Assembly (NCBI RefSeq): GCF_000377645.1 | Contig: NZ_KB898474.1 | Coordinates: 62,001-126,000, forward strand | Reading direction: 5' to 3' | DNA from: Thiomonas sp. FB-6 | GTDB taxonomy: Bacteria; Pseudomonadota; Gammaproteobacteria; Burkholderiales; Burkholderiaceae_C | DNA: 64,000 nt | Shown: positions 32,881 to 41,657 of the stretch, piece after piece | Position numbering within the stretch: position 1 is the first letter of the stretch | Layout: every line of letters starts with the position of its first letter | Notes under the pieces: generated by a model | The model's database searches: none | Told to the model about the DNA's origin: nothing | Seen by the model: the letters and a program-made list of their open reading frames with translations, nothing else | Translations under genes and position numbers: made by a program

Positions 32881-35665
32881 GACCGCGTCCACCTGCCCCT
32901 ACTGCGGCGTGGGTTGCGGAGTGCTGATCGACGCCGAGGGCGGCGCGATCCGCGGTGTGCGCGGCGACCCCGCGCATCCGGCGAACCTCGGGCGCCTGTG
33001 CAGCAAGGGCGCCACGCTGCACCTGAGCGCGCAGCCGGGCGTGCTGGCCTCGGCTCGCGCGCTGCATCCGCGCATGCGCGCATCGCGCGAGGGCCCGATG
33101 CGGCGCGTGGGCTGGGACGAGGCCCTGGAACACCTGGCCGGCCGCTTCGCGGACATCGTCGCCCGGCACGGGCCGGACGCCGTCGGCTTCTACGTCTCGG
33201 GTCAGTTGCTGACCGAGGACTATTACGTGTTCAACAAGCTGGCCAAGGGACTGATCGGCACCAACAACATCGACACCAACTCGCGCCTGTGCATGTCCAG
33301 CGCGGTGGCCGCCTACAAGCGAGCGCTGGGCGCGGACGCGCCGCCCCCCTGCTACGAGGACCTCGACGCGGCGGACTGCCTGTTCATCGCGGGCTCCAAC
33401 ACCGCCTGGGCGCACCCCATCCTGTTCCGGCGCATCGAGCAGGCGCGGCGCGAGCGCCCGCAGCTGAAGATCGTGGTCGTCGACCCGCGGCGCACCGAGA
33501 CCGCGGAAATCGCCGACCTGCACCTGGCGCTGCAGCCGGGCACCGACGTGGCCCTGTTCCACGGCATGCTGCACGCGATGCTGTGGGACGGCCTGGTCGA
33601 TACCGCGTACATCGCGCGCCACACCGCGGGCTTCGAGGCCCTGCGCGAGGCCGTGCGGCCCTTCACGCCGGCCTTCGCGGCCCAGCTGTGCGGGCTGCGC
33701 GAACAGGACGTGGTGCAGGCGGCCCGCTGGTTCGCCGGCTTGCGTGACGACGGCGGCCGCGGCGCGACGCTCTCGCTGTACTGCCAGGGGCTCAACCAAT
33801 CCAGCGCCGGCACTGACAAGAACCTGGCGCTGCTCAACCTGCACCTGGCCTGCGGGCAGATCGGACGCGAAGGCGCCGGCCCGCTGTCGCTGACCGGGCA
33901 GCCCAACGCCATGGGCGGCCGCGAGGTGGGCGGCATGGCCAATCTGCTCAGCGGCCATCGCGATCTCGCGAACGCCGGCGACCGCGCGGAGGTCGCCGCC
34001 TTGTGGGGCGTGGACCAGGTGCCCGCGCAGCCGGGCCTGACGGCGGTGGACATGTTCCGCGCCGCGGCGCAGGGACGGCTCAAGGCGCTGTGGATCGCCT
34101 GCACCAATCCACTGCAGTCGCTGCCCAACGCGGCCCTGGTGCGCGAGGCCCTGCAGCGCGCGGAACTGGTGGTCGTGCAGGAGGCCTTCGAGCACACCGC
34201 CAGCGCCGGCTACGCGCACGTGCTGCTGCCGGCCGCCAGCTGGGGCGAGAAGCAGGGCACGGTGACCAATTCCGAGCGCCGCATCTCGCGCGTGCGCGCC
34301 GCGGTGGCGCCGCCCGGGCAGGCGCGCGCGGACTGGGAGATCGCCGCCGATTTCGGGCGCCGCCTGGAAGCGCGCATGCGCCCGGGCCGGGCGTCGATGT
34401 TCGCGTGGCCGGATGCCCGCGCGGTGTGGAACGAACACCGCGAGAGCACGCGCGGGCGCGATCTGGACATCACCGGGCTGAGCTGGGATCTGCTGGAGCG
34501 CGAGGGGCCGCAACAGTGGCCCTTCCCGACGGGGGCCGCACGCGGCCGCCAGCGCCTGTACGCGGACGGCCGCTTCGCCACGCCCGACGCGCGCGCCCGC
34601 CTGTGCGCGGTGGAGTACCGGCCGGTGGCCGAGGCACGCGACGCGCGCTTCCCCTTCGCGCTGAACACGGGGCGGCTGCGCGACCAATGGCACGGCATGA
34701 GCCGCAGCGGCAGCGTGCCGCGCCTGTTCGCCCACCGGCCCGCGCCCAGCGTGGACCTGCACCCCGGCGACATGGCGCGCCGCGGCCTGGCCGAAGGGGA
34801 TCTGGTGCGCCTGAGCTCGCGCCGCGGCACGCAGGTGCTGCCGGCGCGCGCCGACCCCGGGCTGGCGCCGGGACAGGCCTTCGTCGCCATGCACTGGGGC
34901 CCCGAATACCTGGGCGGCACGGCCGGCAACGGCAAGCCGACGCTGGGGGTCAACGGCCTCACGCTGGACGTGCTGGACCCGGTGTCGCGCCAGCCCGAGC
35001 TCAAGCACGCGGCGGTCAAGGTGTTGCGGGCCGAGCTGCCGTGGCGCCTGTGCGCCTTCGGCTGGCTGGAGCAGGGCGGCGAAGCGCCGCTGCGCCGCGC
35101 CTTGATGGATGCGCTGCGCGGCCTGGACTACCTGAGCTGCGTGCCCTTCGGGCGCGAGCGCTGCGGACTGGCGCTGCATGCGGCGGGCCACGAGCCGCCC
35201 GACGAGGCCAGCCTGCGCTTCGTGGCCGGGGTCTTCGGCCTGGACGCGCCGCAGGTGCTGCGCTACCGCGACAGCCGCACCCGCGATGAACGCCGTGTGC
35301 TGCTGCGGGGCGATGCGCTGCACGCGGTGCTGCTGTGCGGCGGCCCCGGCGCGGTCGCCGCCGAGGCCTGGTTGCGCGAACTGCTGGAATCGCAGGCCCC
35401 CGCACGGACCCTGGGGCGCCTGCTGCTGGCGCCGGGCGCTCGCGCGCCGCTGCCCGCGGCTGGCGCGCGAGGCGCCCAGGTGTGCAACTGCCTCGACGTG
35501 CGCGCCGGCGACATCGCGCGTGAACTCGCGGCTTCGACAGGGGATGCCGCCGACAGGCTGGCGGCGCTGCAGCGCCGCCTGGGCTGCGGCACGCAGTGCG
35601 GTTCCTGCCTGCCCACGCTGCGGCGCATGGCCGCCGAGGCTTCGTCCCTCGGGGTCCCGGCATGA
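32873..35665 (+). CDS. nasA: Assimilatory nitrate reductase catalytic subunit
   Basis: A 930-residue cytoplasmic molybdoenzyme of the Nas/NapA type, reducing nitrate to nitrite. The N-terminus has C-P-Y-C-G-V-G-C and L-C-S-K-G, the four-Cys [4Fe-4S] site. The bis-MGD-binding domains show T-N-N-I-D-T-N-S-R-L-C-M-S-S, where the Cys is the expected Mo ligand, then G-Q-P-N-A-M-G-G-R-E-V-G-G and the C-terminal molybdopterin domain (LNTGRLRDQWHGMSRSG). A final BFD-like module (C-N-C-L-D...C-G-T-Q-C-G-S-C) adds a [2Fe-2S] site. No Tat signal is present. It overlaps nirD by 8 bp and cobA by 4 bp. Confidence 0.94.
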   Translation: MSETASTCPYCGVGCGVLIDAEGGAIRGVRGDPAHPANLGRLCSKGATLHLSAQPGVLASARALHPRMRASREGPMRRVGWDEALEHLAGRFADIVARHGPDAVGFYVSGQLLTEDYYVFNKLAKGLIGTNNIDTNSRLCMSSAVAAYKRALGADAPPPCYEDLDAADCLFIAGSNTAWAHPILFRRIEQARRERPQLKIVVVDPRRTETAEIADLHLALQPGTDVALFHGMLHAMLWDGLVDTAYIARHTAGFEALREAVRPFTPAFAAQLCGLREQDVVQAARWFAGLRDDGGRGATLSLYCQGLNQSSAGTDKNLALLNLHLACGQIGREGAGPLSLTGQPNAMGGREVGGMANLLSGHRDLANAGDRAEVAALWGVDQVPAQPGLTAVDMFRAAAQGRLKALWIACTNPLQSLPNAALVREALQRAELVVVQEAFEHTASAGYAHVLLPAASWGEKQGTVTNSERRISRVRAAVAPPGQARADWEIAADFGRRLEARMRPGRASMFAWPDARAVWNEHRESTRGRDLDITGLSWDLLEREGPQQWPFPTGAARGRQRLYADGRFATPDARARLCAVEYRPVAEARDARFPFALNTGRLRDQWHGMSRSGSVPRLFAHRPAPSVDLHPGDMARRGLAEGDLVRLSSRRGTQVLPARADPGLAPGQAFVAMHWGPEYLGGTAGNGKPTLGVNGLTLDVLDPVSRQPELKHAAVKVLRAELPWRLCAFGWLEQGGEAPLRRALMDALRGLDYLSCVPFGRERCGLALHAAGHEPPDEASLRFVAGVFGLDAPQVLRYRDSRTRDERRVLLRGDALHAVLLCGGPGAVAAEAWLRELLESQAPARTLGRLLLAPGARAPLPAAGARGAQVCNCLDVRAGDIARELAASTGDAADRLAALQRRLGCGTQCGSCLPTLRRMAAEASSLGVPA

Positions 35666-36597
35666 ACCCGGGCCCGGGCACGAAGCCAGGCGCGAAGCCC
35701 AGGCCGCGGGTGCTGCTGGTGGGGGCCGGGCCAGGCGACCCCGAGCTGCTCACCGTGAAAGCCGTGCGGGCGATCCGCCAGGCCACGGTGATCCTGGTCG
35801 ACGATCTCGTGGCGCCCGCCTGCCTGCGCCTGGCGCGCCGCGCCTGCCGCATCGTGCAGGTGGGCAAGCGCGGCGGCTGCGCCAGCACGCCGCAGGACTT
35901 CATCCAGCGCCTGATGGTCGTCGAGGCGCTGCGCGGCGAACGCGTGGTGCGGCTCAAGGGCGGCGATCCCTCGGTGTTCGGGCGCGCGGGCGAGGAACTG
36001 GCCTGCCTGCGCGCCGCCGGCATCGAGGTGGACATCGTGCCGGGGATCACCGCGGGCCTGGCCGCGGCGGCGGCCGCCGGCGCCTCGCTCACGCACCGCG
36101 AGCACAGCCACGGCGTGGCGCTGGTGGCCGGACACACCGCGGCCGACAGTCCCGTGGACTGGGCCTCGCTGGTGCGCTCGCGCATGACCCTGGTGGTCTA
36201 CATGGGGGTGTCGGCGGCCGCGTCCATCCGGCGCGAACTGCTGGCCGCGGGCCTGGAGCCAGGCACGCCGGTGCTGCTCATGCATGCCGTGGCAAGCGCC
36301 TCGCAGCGACGCGTCGACAGCAGCCTGGGCAGGCTGGAGGCCGACCTGCGCGCCGCCGGCCTGGCCAGCCCCTGCGTGATGCTCATCGGCCGCGCGCTGG
36401 GCGCCGATGCGCAGGGCCTGGCCGCATCCCCTTCCCGTCCTGCTTCTTCCCCCTCGCTTCAGGAGAACGCGTCATGCAGACCCCTTCGATTCGCGGCAGT
36501 TCCCGCCGGGCCCTGTTCGGCGCCACCGTCGGATTCTTCATCGGCTTCGGCGCCGTCTCGCTGTTCGGCCCCACGGCGCAGAGTTTCGTCAAGCTGA
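35662..36597 (+). CDS. cobA: Uroporphyrinogen-III C-methyltransferase, with 3' overlap into the transporter
   Basis: A 311-residue SUMT that makes precorrin-2 for the sirohaem of NirB. Motifs are LLVGAGPGDPELLTVKAV, VGKRGG, VRLKGGDPSVFGRAGEE, VVPGITAGLAAAAAAG-like DIVPGITAG and VVYMGV. The conserved domain ends near residue 255 (MLIGRALG). The reading frame then continues about 55 residues of Ser/Pro-rich sequence with no homologue character, reaching TGA at 36597, 124 bp inside the next gene. A lost stop is likely. The start ATG overlaps the nasA stop (ATGA). Confidence 0.9.
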   Translation: MNPGPGTKPGAKPRPRVLLVGAGPGDPELLTVKAVRAIRQATVILVDDLVAPACLRLARRACRIVQVGKRGGCASTPQDFIQRLMVVEALRGERVVRLKGGDPSVFGRAGEELACLRAAGIEVDIVPGITAGLAAAAAAGASLTHREHSHGVALVAGHTAADSPVDWASLVRSRMTLVVYMGVSAAASIRRELLAAGLEPGTPVLLMHAVASASQRRVDSSLGRLEADLRAAGLASPCVMLIGRALGADAQGLAASPSRPASSPSLQENASCRPLRFAAVPAGPCSAPPSDSSSASAPSRCSAPRRRVSSS

Positions 36598-37784
36598 TGG
36601 ACCTGGGCCCGCAGCAGGTCGGGCTGCTGGTGGCCATGCCCATGCTCACGGGGTCGCTGCTGCGCATCCCCTTCGGCGCCTGGGTCGATCGCAACGGGGG
36701 CAAGCTGCCCTTCCTGGTGCTGCTGCTGGCCTCGGTGCTGGGCATCGCGGGCCTGTACTGGATGCTGCTCAGCCGCTATCCCGATCACCTGAGCCAGGCC
36801 CAATACCCGTTGCTGCTGGCCTGCGGAGCCCTGGGCGGCTGCGGCATCGCCACCTTCTCGGTGGGCATCGGCCAGGTCTCCTACTGGTTCGAGCGTTCGC
36901 GCCAGGGGCGCGCGCTCGCCTTCTACGCCGGGCTGGGCAACACCTCGCCCGGGCTGGTGGCCATCGTGCTGCCGCTGATCATCGCCTACGGCGGCTTGCG
37001 CGCGGGCTACCTGGTGTCGCTGGCCATCGTGCTCACCGGTCTGGTGCTGTACGTCGTGCTGGGCTTCGACGCGCCCTATTTCCAGCTGCGCCGCGGGGGC
37101 GCGAGCCGCGAGCAGGCCATGGCGCAGGCCCGCGCGGCCGGCCAGGAACTGCTGCCCGCCGCAGGGGCCGCGCGCAGCCTGCGGGATGCCGCCTTCAGCT
37201 GGCGCACCTGGCCGCTGGTCGGGCTGTACTTCACCTCCTTCGGCGGCTTTCTCGCGCTGACCGCCTGGTTGCCCACCTTCTGGGGCGCCTACTACCACGC
37301 GCCGCACTGGCTGGCGCTGGCGCTGACCGCGGGCTTTTCGCTGTTTTCCTCCCTGATCCGCGTGCCCGGCGGGGCCTGGGCGGACCGGCTGGGCGGCGAG
37401 AAGGTGGCCTTCGCGGCTTTCCTCAGCGTGCTCGCCGGCGCGCTGCTCATGAGCGGGGCCAGCGTGCTCGGGCTGACCGTGCTGGGCGAATTCCTGATGG
37501 GTGCCGGCATGGGCGTGGCCAACGCCGCCGTGTTCCGACTGGTTCCGCAGTACGTACCCGATGCGGTGGGCGGCACGGCCGGCTGGGTGGGCGGCCTCGG
37601 CGCGCTCGGCGGCTTCGTCGTGCCGCCGCTGCTGGGGCGGGTGGCGCAGAGCCTGGGCCCCGTGGGCTACGCGCGCGGCTACCTGGTGTACGTGGTGCTC
37701 GCCCTGCTGTGCCTGGGGCTGACCGGCCTGCTGGCGCGCACCCGCGCCGGAGTCGCGCGCGCCGCGCGCCCGCTGGCGGCTTGA
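36474..37784 (+). CDS. NarK/NasA-type nitrate/nitrite MFS transporter
   Basis: A 436-residue major facilitator with about 12 transmembrane helices. The nitrate-signature-like segments are G-A-L-G-G-C-G-I-A-T-F-S-V-G-I-G-Q-V-S (helix 5 region) and G-A-G-M-G-V-A-N-A-A-V-F-R-L-V-P (helix 11 region), and F-G-A-W-V-D-R-N-G-G-K between helices 2 and 3. AGGAG sits 8 nt before ATG 36474, so the start is well supported even though it lies inside the cobA reading frame. It imports nitrate (and perhaps exchanges nitrite) for NasA. Confidence 0.93.
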   Translation: MQTPSIRGSSRRALFGATVGFFIGFGAVSLFGPTAQSFVKLMDLGPQQVGLLVAMPMLTGSLLRIPFGAWVDRNGGKLPFLVLLLASVLGIAGLYWMLLSRYPDHLSQAQYPLLLACGALGGCGIATFSVGIGQVSYWFERSRQGRALAFYAGLGNTSPGLVAIVLPLIIAYGGLRAGYLVSLAIVLTGLVLYVVLGFDAPYFQLRRGGASREQAMAQARAAGQELLPAAGAARSLRDAAFSWRTWPLVGLYFTSFGGFLALTAWLPTFWGAYYHAPHWLALALTAGFSLFSSLIRVPGGAWADRLGGEKVAFAAFLSVLAGALLMSGASVLGLTVLGEFLMGAGMGVANAAVFRLVPQYVPDAVGGTAGWVGGLGALGGFVVPPLLGRVAQSLGPVGYARGYLVYVVLALLCLGLTGLLARTRAGVARAARPLAA

Positions 37785-37790
37785 CGCCCT

Positions 37791-38966
37791 TCAGCCGGCC
37801 AGGGCTCCAAGCTCGAAGGCACGCGCGTAGCCGGCGGGGTCGCTGCCGTCCCAGACCATGCCGTCGAGCAGGGTGGAACTGCGCAGCGTGCCCGCGGGCG
37901 CGACGACCTCCAGCGCCTCGGCCACCTCGCGGTACAGGCCGATGCGGTGGATCTCGCGGGCCACGCCGAGATAGTCCGGCTCGCTCCTGAGCAGGCCCCA
38001 GCGGCGGAACTGGGTGAGGAACCACATGCCGTCGGACAGCCAGGGAAAGTTGACCTGGCCGTCGGCATGGAAGCGCATCGGGTGCGCGTCGCCGCGCCGC
38101 GCGCCCAGGCCGTCGGCATGCTCGCCGAGGATGCGCGGCAGGATGGTGCCGACCTCGGTGTCGACGTAGTCCGGGCCGGCGATGCAGCGCGCCATCTCGG
38201 CCCGGTGGGCATCGGAGGCGTCGATCCAGCGGCAGGCCTCGAGCACCGCCGCGGTCACGGCGCGGGCGGTGTTCGGGTAGGCCCGCACGAACTCCGAGGT
38301 GGCTCCGAGCACCTTTTCCGGATGCTCGGGCCAGACTTCCTGGCTGGTCGCCACCGTGAAGCCCACCTGCTGGGCGGCGGCGACGGCGTTCCAGGGTTCG
38401 CCGACGCAAAAGCCGTCCATCGCGCCGGAGCGCAGGCTCAGCACCATCTGGCGCGGCGGCACGGTGATTCGGCGCACGTCGCGCAGCGGGTCGATGCCGG
38501 CGCTGGCCAGCCAGTAGCACAGCCACAGGGTGTGGGTGCTGGTCGGGAAGGTCTGGGCGAAGGTGTAGCCGCGTTCGCCGGCGTGGATCGCCGCCGCCAG
38601 CGCGCTCGCGTCGGTGATGCCGCGGGCGGCGAGCTGCCTCGACAGGGTGATGCCTTGCCCGTTGCGGTTCAGGGTCATCAGCAGCGCCATGTCGCGCCGC
38701 GGCCCGCCGAGGCCCAGGTGCACGTCGTACACCAGGCCGTAGAGCATGTCGGCCAGGTGGATGTCGCCGCGCAGCAGCTTGTCGCGCACGCCGGCCCACG
38801 AGGCCTGGCGGCAGGGCACGATGCGCACGCCGTGCTTGCGGTCCAGGCCCAGCCTGCTGGCCATGATCACCGGCGCGCAATCGGTCAGGGCGACGAAGCC
38901 GATGCGGACTTCCTGCAGTTCGAGGGGGCCGAAGTTCGCGGCGCTGGAAGGGGGTAGGGTTGCCAT
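37791..38966 (-). CDS. nasS: NasS-like nitrate-sensing protein
   Basis: A 391-residue protein related to the NrtA/CmpA solute-binding proteins but with no signal peptide, hence cytoplasmic. It starts VRIGFVALTDCAPVIMASRLGL and has the family's R-G-D-I-H-L-A-D-M-L-Y-G and C-V-G-E-P-W-N segments. NasS proteins bind nitrate or nitrite and, when empty, hold NasT inactive. It is convergent with the transporter gene (6 bp apart) and 110 bp downstream of nasT on the same strand. No NrtB/NrtD permease genes are nearby, which supports a sensor rather than a transport role. Confidence 0.88.
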   Translation of the reverse strand: MATLPPSSAANFGPLELQEVRIGFVALTDCAPVIMASRLGLDRKHGVRIVPCRQASWAGVRDKLLRGDIHLADMLYGLVYDVHLGLGGPRRDMALLMTLNRNGQGITLSRQLAARGITDASALAAAIHAGERGYTFAQTFPTSTHTLWLCYWLASAGIDPLRDVRRITVPPRQMVLSLRSGAMDGFCVGEPWNAVAAAQQVGFTVATSQEVWPEHPEKVLGATSEFVRAYPNTARAVTAAVLEACRWIDASDAHRAEMARCIAGPDYVDTEVGTILPRILGEHADGLGARRGDAHPMRFHADGQVNFPWLSDGMWFLTQFRRWGLLRSEPDYLGVAREIHRIGLYREVAEALEVVAPAGTLRSSTLLDGMVWDGSDPAGYARAFELGALAG

Positions 38967-39076
38967 GGTGGGTTTCAGCCGGGCCCGGGCAAGCCGCCGT
39001 GGCGTGCCCCGAGTCGGGGCGGGCGGGACCGGATTTGGTGCATGGAAGGGGTGGAATGGTCGTGGCGGTGCATGAT

Positions 39077-39715
39077 TCAGAGCAGTTCGGCTGCGTCGAG
39101 AACGCGCTGCGCGATCTCGGCGAGCTTCAGGCCTTTTTCCATCGCCAGCCTGCGCAGGCGCGCGAAGGCCTCGTCCTCGTCCACGCGCAGGCGTTTCATC
39201 AGCAGGCCCTTGGCGCGCTCGACGGTCTTGCGCTCGAGCAGTTGCCGGCGCGCGTCGTCGAGTTGCGCGCGCAGGCCCTGCTCGCGCGCGAAGCGCGCCA
39301 GGGCCACCTCGATCACCGGGCGCACGCGCCCGGGGCGCAGGCCGTCGACGATGTAGGCCGTGACGCCGGCGGCCACGGCCATGCGCGCGGTCTCCACGTC
39401 GTCGTCGTCGGTGAACAGCACGATGGGCCGCGGCGAGTCGCGGGTGACGAACACGATGTGCTCCAGCAGGTCGCGCACGCCGGACTCGGCCTCGACGATC
39501 AGCAGGTCGGGGCGCAGTTCGGCGATGCGCGCCTCCAGGTCGGCGCTGGCGGGCAGCAGGGCCACCAGCTCGTAGCCGGCCTGCGCCAGGCCCTGCGCCA
39601 GCGCGCTGCCGCGCGCGGCCTGCGCGCGCGACCCCGGGTCGCCCGCGACCAGTTCCGGGTCGGGCGTGACGACGGCCACCGTCGGCCTGCGGGCATCGCT
39701 GCGAGGCGTGGACAT
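39077..39715 (-). CDS. nasT: NasT-type ANTAR transcription antiterminator
   Basis: A 212-residue protein with an N-terminal receiver-like domain (10-135) and a C-terminal ANTAR RNA-binding domain (150-212; L-E-R-K-T-V-E-R-A-K-G-L-L-M-K and E-D-E-A-F...R-L-A-M-E-K...L-A-E-I-A-Q-R-V-L). The usual phosphoacceptor Asp in the LLIVDxES position is Glu here (L-L-I-V-E-A-E-S), in line with control by NasS binding instead of phosphorylation. It would bind the twin hairpins ahead of nirB, 9 kb away, and let polymerase pass the terminator. Confidence 0.9.
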   Translation of the reverse strand: MSTPRSDARRPTVAVVTPDPELVAGDPGSRAQAARGSALAQGLAQAGYELVALLPASADLEARIAELRPDLLIVEAESGVRDLLEHIVFVTRDSPRPIVLFTDDDDVETARMAVAAGVTAYIVDGLRPGRVRPVIEVALARFAREQGLRAQLDDARRQLLERKTVERAKGLLMKRLRVDEDEAFARLRRLAMEKGLKLAEIAQRVLDAAELL

Positions 39716-39779
39716 GCGTCTCGAGCCGCAAATTCCGTGCCGAGCCCGGGCCGCGGGGCGGGCATGCGCCCGCGCGGGC

Positions 39780-40637
39780 TCAGCCGGCGGCGCGGATGCG
39801 GCTTCCCCAGAGCGCGGCGCCCACGATCATCAGCGTGGCCGCGACGATGGAAGCGTCGGGGCGCTGGTGGTGCACCGCCATCAGCAGCGAGGTCGACAAC
39901 AGCGGCGTGAGAAAGGCCAGTAGGCCGATGCGCCGCGGATCCCCGCGCTTGAGCGCGGCGTCCCACAGGAAGAAGGCACCCCCCAGCGGGCCCAGGCCGA
40001 GCAGGGCCAGCAGCCCCCACTGCGCCGGCGACAGGCTGGCGCGGGGTTCGAGCACGGCGTGACACAGCAAGGCCAGCGCTCCGGCGATGGCCGCGAAGCC
40101 CCCGACGGCGGCGGTGGGAAAGCGAGGCAGCCTGCGGGTCATCAGCGAGTAGCAGGCCCAGCTCAGCGCGGCGGCGAAGGCGAACACGTAGCCCCAGCGG
40201 AAGCCGCCCGCCAGCAGCGAAGCGCCGCCACCGGCGCGCCCGAGAATCGCGGTGGCGGCGCCCGCGAAGCCCAGCAACGCCGCCGCCACATGCCCGGCGC
40301 GCACGCGCATGCCGGGCAGGAACAGCGGCGCCAGCACCACCATGCCCAGCGGCCACAGGTAGTTCACCAGGTTGGCCTGCACGGGTGGCGCCGTGCGCAG
40401 CCCCATGAACAGCAGGAAGTGGTAGCCGAACAGGCCGCCGGCGCCCACCGCCAGCGTGGGCAGCGGCACGCGCCAGCGGCGGATGTCGAAACCCGACAGC
40501 GGCAAGGCGATGAGGCTGCCGATCAGCAGCCCCGCGCCGGTGAGCAGGAAGGGCGGCACCTGGGCCAGCGCCACGCCCAGCGTGGCCAGTGAACTCCACA
40601 GCACGATGGCTGCGAGGGCAAGCAGGTCGGAGGTCAT
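39780..40637 (-). CDS. EamA/DMT-family exporter 1
   Basis: A 285-residue inner-membrane protein with about 10 transmembrane helices in two EamA repeats. Features such as L-W-S-S-L-A-T-L-G, L-V-N-Y-L-W-P-L and W-D-A-A-L-K-R-G-D resemble the YddG-type aromatic amino-acid exporters. Substrate not determinable. It lies 4 bp downstream of a second, only distantly similar EamA gene on the same strand; the two are likely co-transcribed. Confidence 0.86.
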   Translation of the reverse strand: MTSDLLALAAIVLWSSLATLGVALAQVPPFLLTGAGLLIGSLIALPLSGFDIRRWRVPLPTLAVGAGGLFGYHFLLFMGLRTAPPVQANLVNYLWPLGMVVLAPLFLPGMRVRAGHVAAALLGFAGAATAILGRAGGGASLLAGGFRWGYVFAFAAALSWACYSLMTRRLPRFPTAAVGGFAAIAGALALLCHAVLEPRASLSPAQWGLLALLGLGPLGGAFFLWDAALKRGDPRRIGLLAFLTPLLSTSLLMAVHHQRPDASIVAATLMIVGAALWGSRIRAAG

Positions 40638-40641
40638 CCCG

Positions 40642-41580
40642 TTAGCGTAGCGTGCCGGTCCGGCGTGGCCGCCCCACGGCCCACAGGGCCAGGCCCATCG
40701 CCAGCACCCCCAGCCACTGCAGGGGCGAGAGCCGGTGGCCGAAGGCGACCCGGTCGACCAGGATCGCGGTGATGGGATAGACGAACTGGAGCACCGCGAT
40801 CTGCCCCGCCTGCAAGCGCGGCATGCCGCTGTACAGCGCCACGTAGGCGGCCGCCGTGGGCACGAGTCCCAGCCCGGTCATCCACAGCCAGGGGGCCGCC
40901 TCGCGTGGCAGGCCGTGCAGCCAGGGCCACCAGGCCAGGCTGAGCGCGCCGACCCCGCATTGCCAGGTGGCCAGCGCGAAGCCGCTGAGCCTGCGCTGCG
41001 CCTTGGCGATCAGCGTGACCGCCGCGTAGCACAGCGAGGCCAGCAGCGCGAAGCCCGCGCCCTGAAGGTAGGCGCCCTGGGGCCGCGCCAGCACGGCCGG
41101 CCCGACGGCCAGGCCCAGCCCGAGCAGCGCCAGCGCCGCCGCCAGCATGCGCCGCGGCGACCGGGGCTCGCCCAGGAACAGCATGCCGCAGGCCATGACC
41201 CACAGCGGCTGCACGTGGAACACCAGCGTGGCCACGGCGATCGAGCTGCGCTGCAGCGCAGCGAAGAACAGCGCCCAGTTGGCCACCATCAGCGCGCCGC
41301 TGAGCAAGGCCACGCGCAGGCCGCGCCGGTCCACGCGCAGTTCGCCCAGGCGCCCCGCCGCGGCGGCGTAGGCCACCAGCGCCGCGCAGCCGATGACGCA
41401 GCGCACGAACACCTGTTCCAGCGGCGCCCGCCCGGCCTCGTCCACGAACAGCCCCACGGTGCCGAGCAGCATGCCGCCGCCGACCATGAGCCCGGCGCCC
41501 CGCAGCGGCCCGGACAGGCGGGTACGGCCGGTGGCGGAGGAGGCGGAGGCGCCGGAGGTGGCGGGTCGTGGCGTCGGCAT
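40642..41580 (-). CDS. EamA/DMT-family exporter 2
   Basis: A 312-residue DMT-superfamily protein with an unusual 28-residue Ser/Ala/Thr-rich cytoplasmic N-terminus before the first helix, then about 10 helices. Typical EamA strings include A-N-W-A-L-F-F-A-A-L-Q and the second-repeat L-G-L-V-P-T-A-A-A-Y-V-A-L-Y. A shorter start, at a Met near residue 32, is possible. It diverges from the LysR gene at 41658, which probably controls it and the second exporter. Confidence 0.85.
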   Translation of the reverse strand: MPTPRPATSGASASSATGRTRLSGPLRGAGLMVGGGMLLGTVGLFVDEAGRAPLEQVFVRCVIGCAALVAYAAAAGRLGELRVDRRGLRVALLSGALMVANWALFFAALQRSSIAVATLVFHVQPLWVMACGMLFLGEPRSPRRMLAAALALLGLGLAVGPAVLARPQGAYLQGAGFALLASLCYAAVTLIAKAQRRLSGFALATWQCGVGALSLAWWPWLHGLPREAAPWLWMTGLGLVPTAAAYVALYSGMPRLQAGQIAVLQFVYPITAILVDRVAFGHRLSPLQWLGVLAMGLALWAVGRPRRTGTLR

Positions 41581-41626
41581 GGTGCACGGAGTCTGCGCCT
41601 GGCCGATGTTTTCGCAAAGCGCATAA

Positions 41627-41654
41627 TTCGAGACATGGTCATTCGATTCTCGAA
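41627..41654. promoter_or_regulatory. Inverted repeat between EamA exporter and lysR
   Basis: Perfect 7-bp arms TTCGAGA (41627-41633) and TCTCGAA (41648-41654) with a 14-bp spacer, ending 3 bp before the LysR ATG and 47 bp from the exporter start. It has the T-N11-A-like dyad geometry of LysR-type binding sites, here overlapping the regulator's own ribosome-site region. Confidence 0.55.
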
Positions 41655-41657
41655 ACC

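Noticed and set aside
37785-37790. Terminator between the transporter and nasS
   Set aside because: Only 6 bp separate the convergent stops and no hairpin with a T-run is visible.
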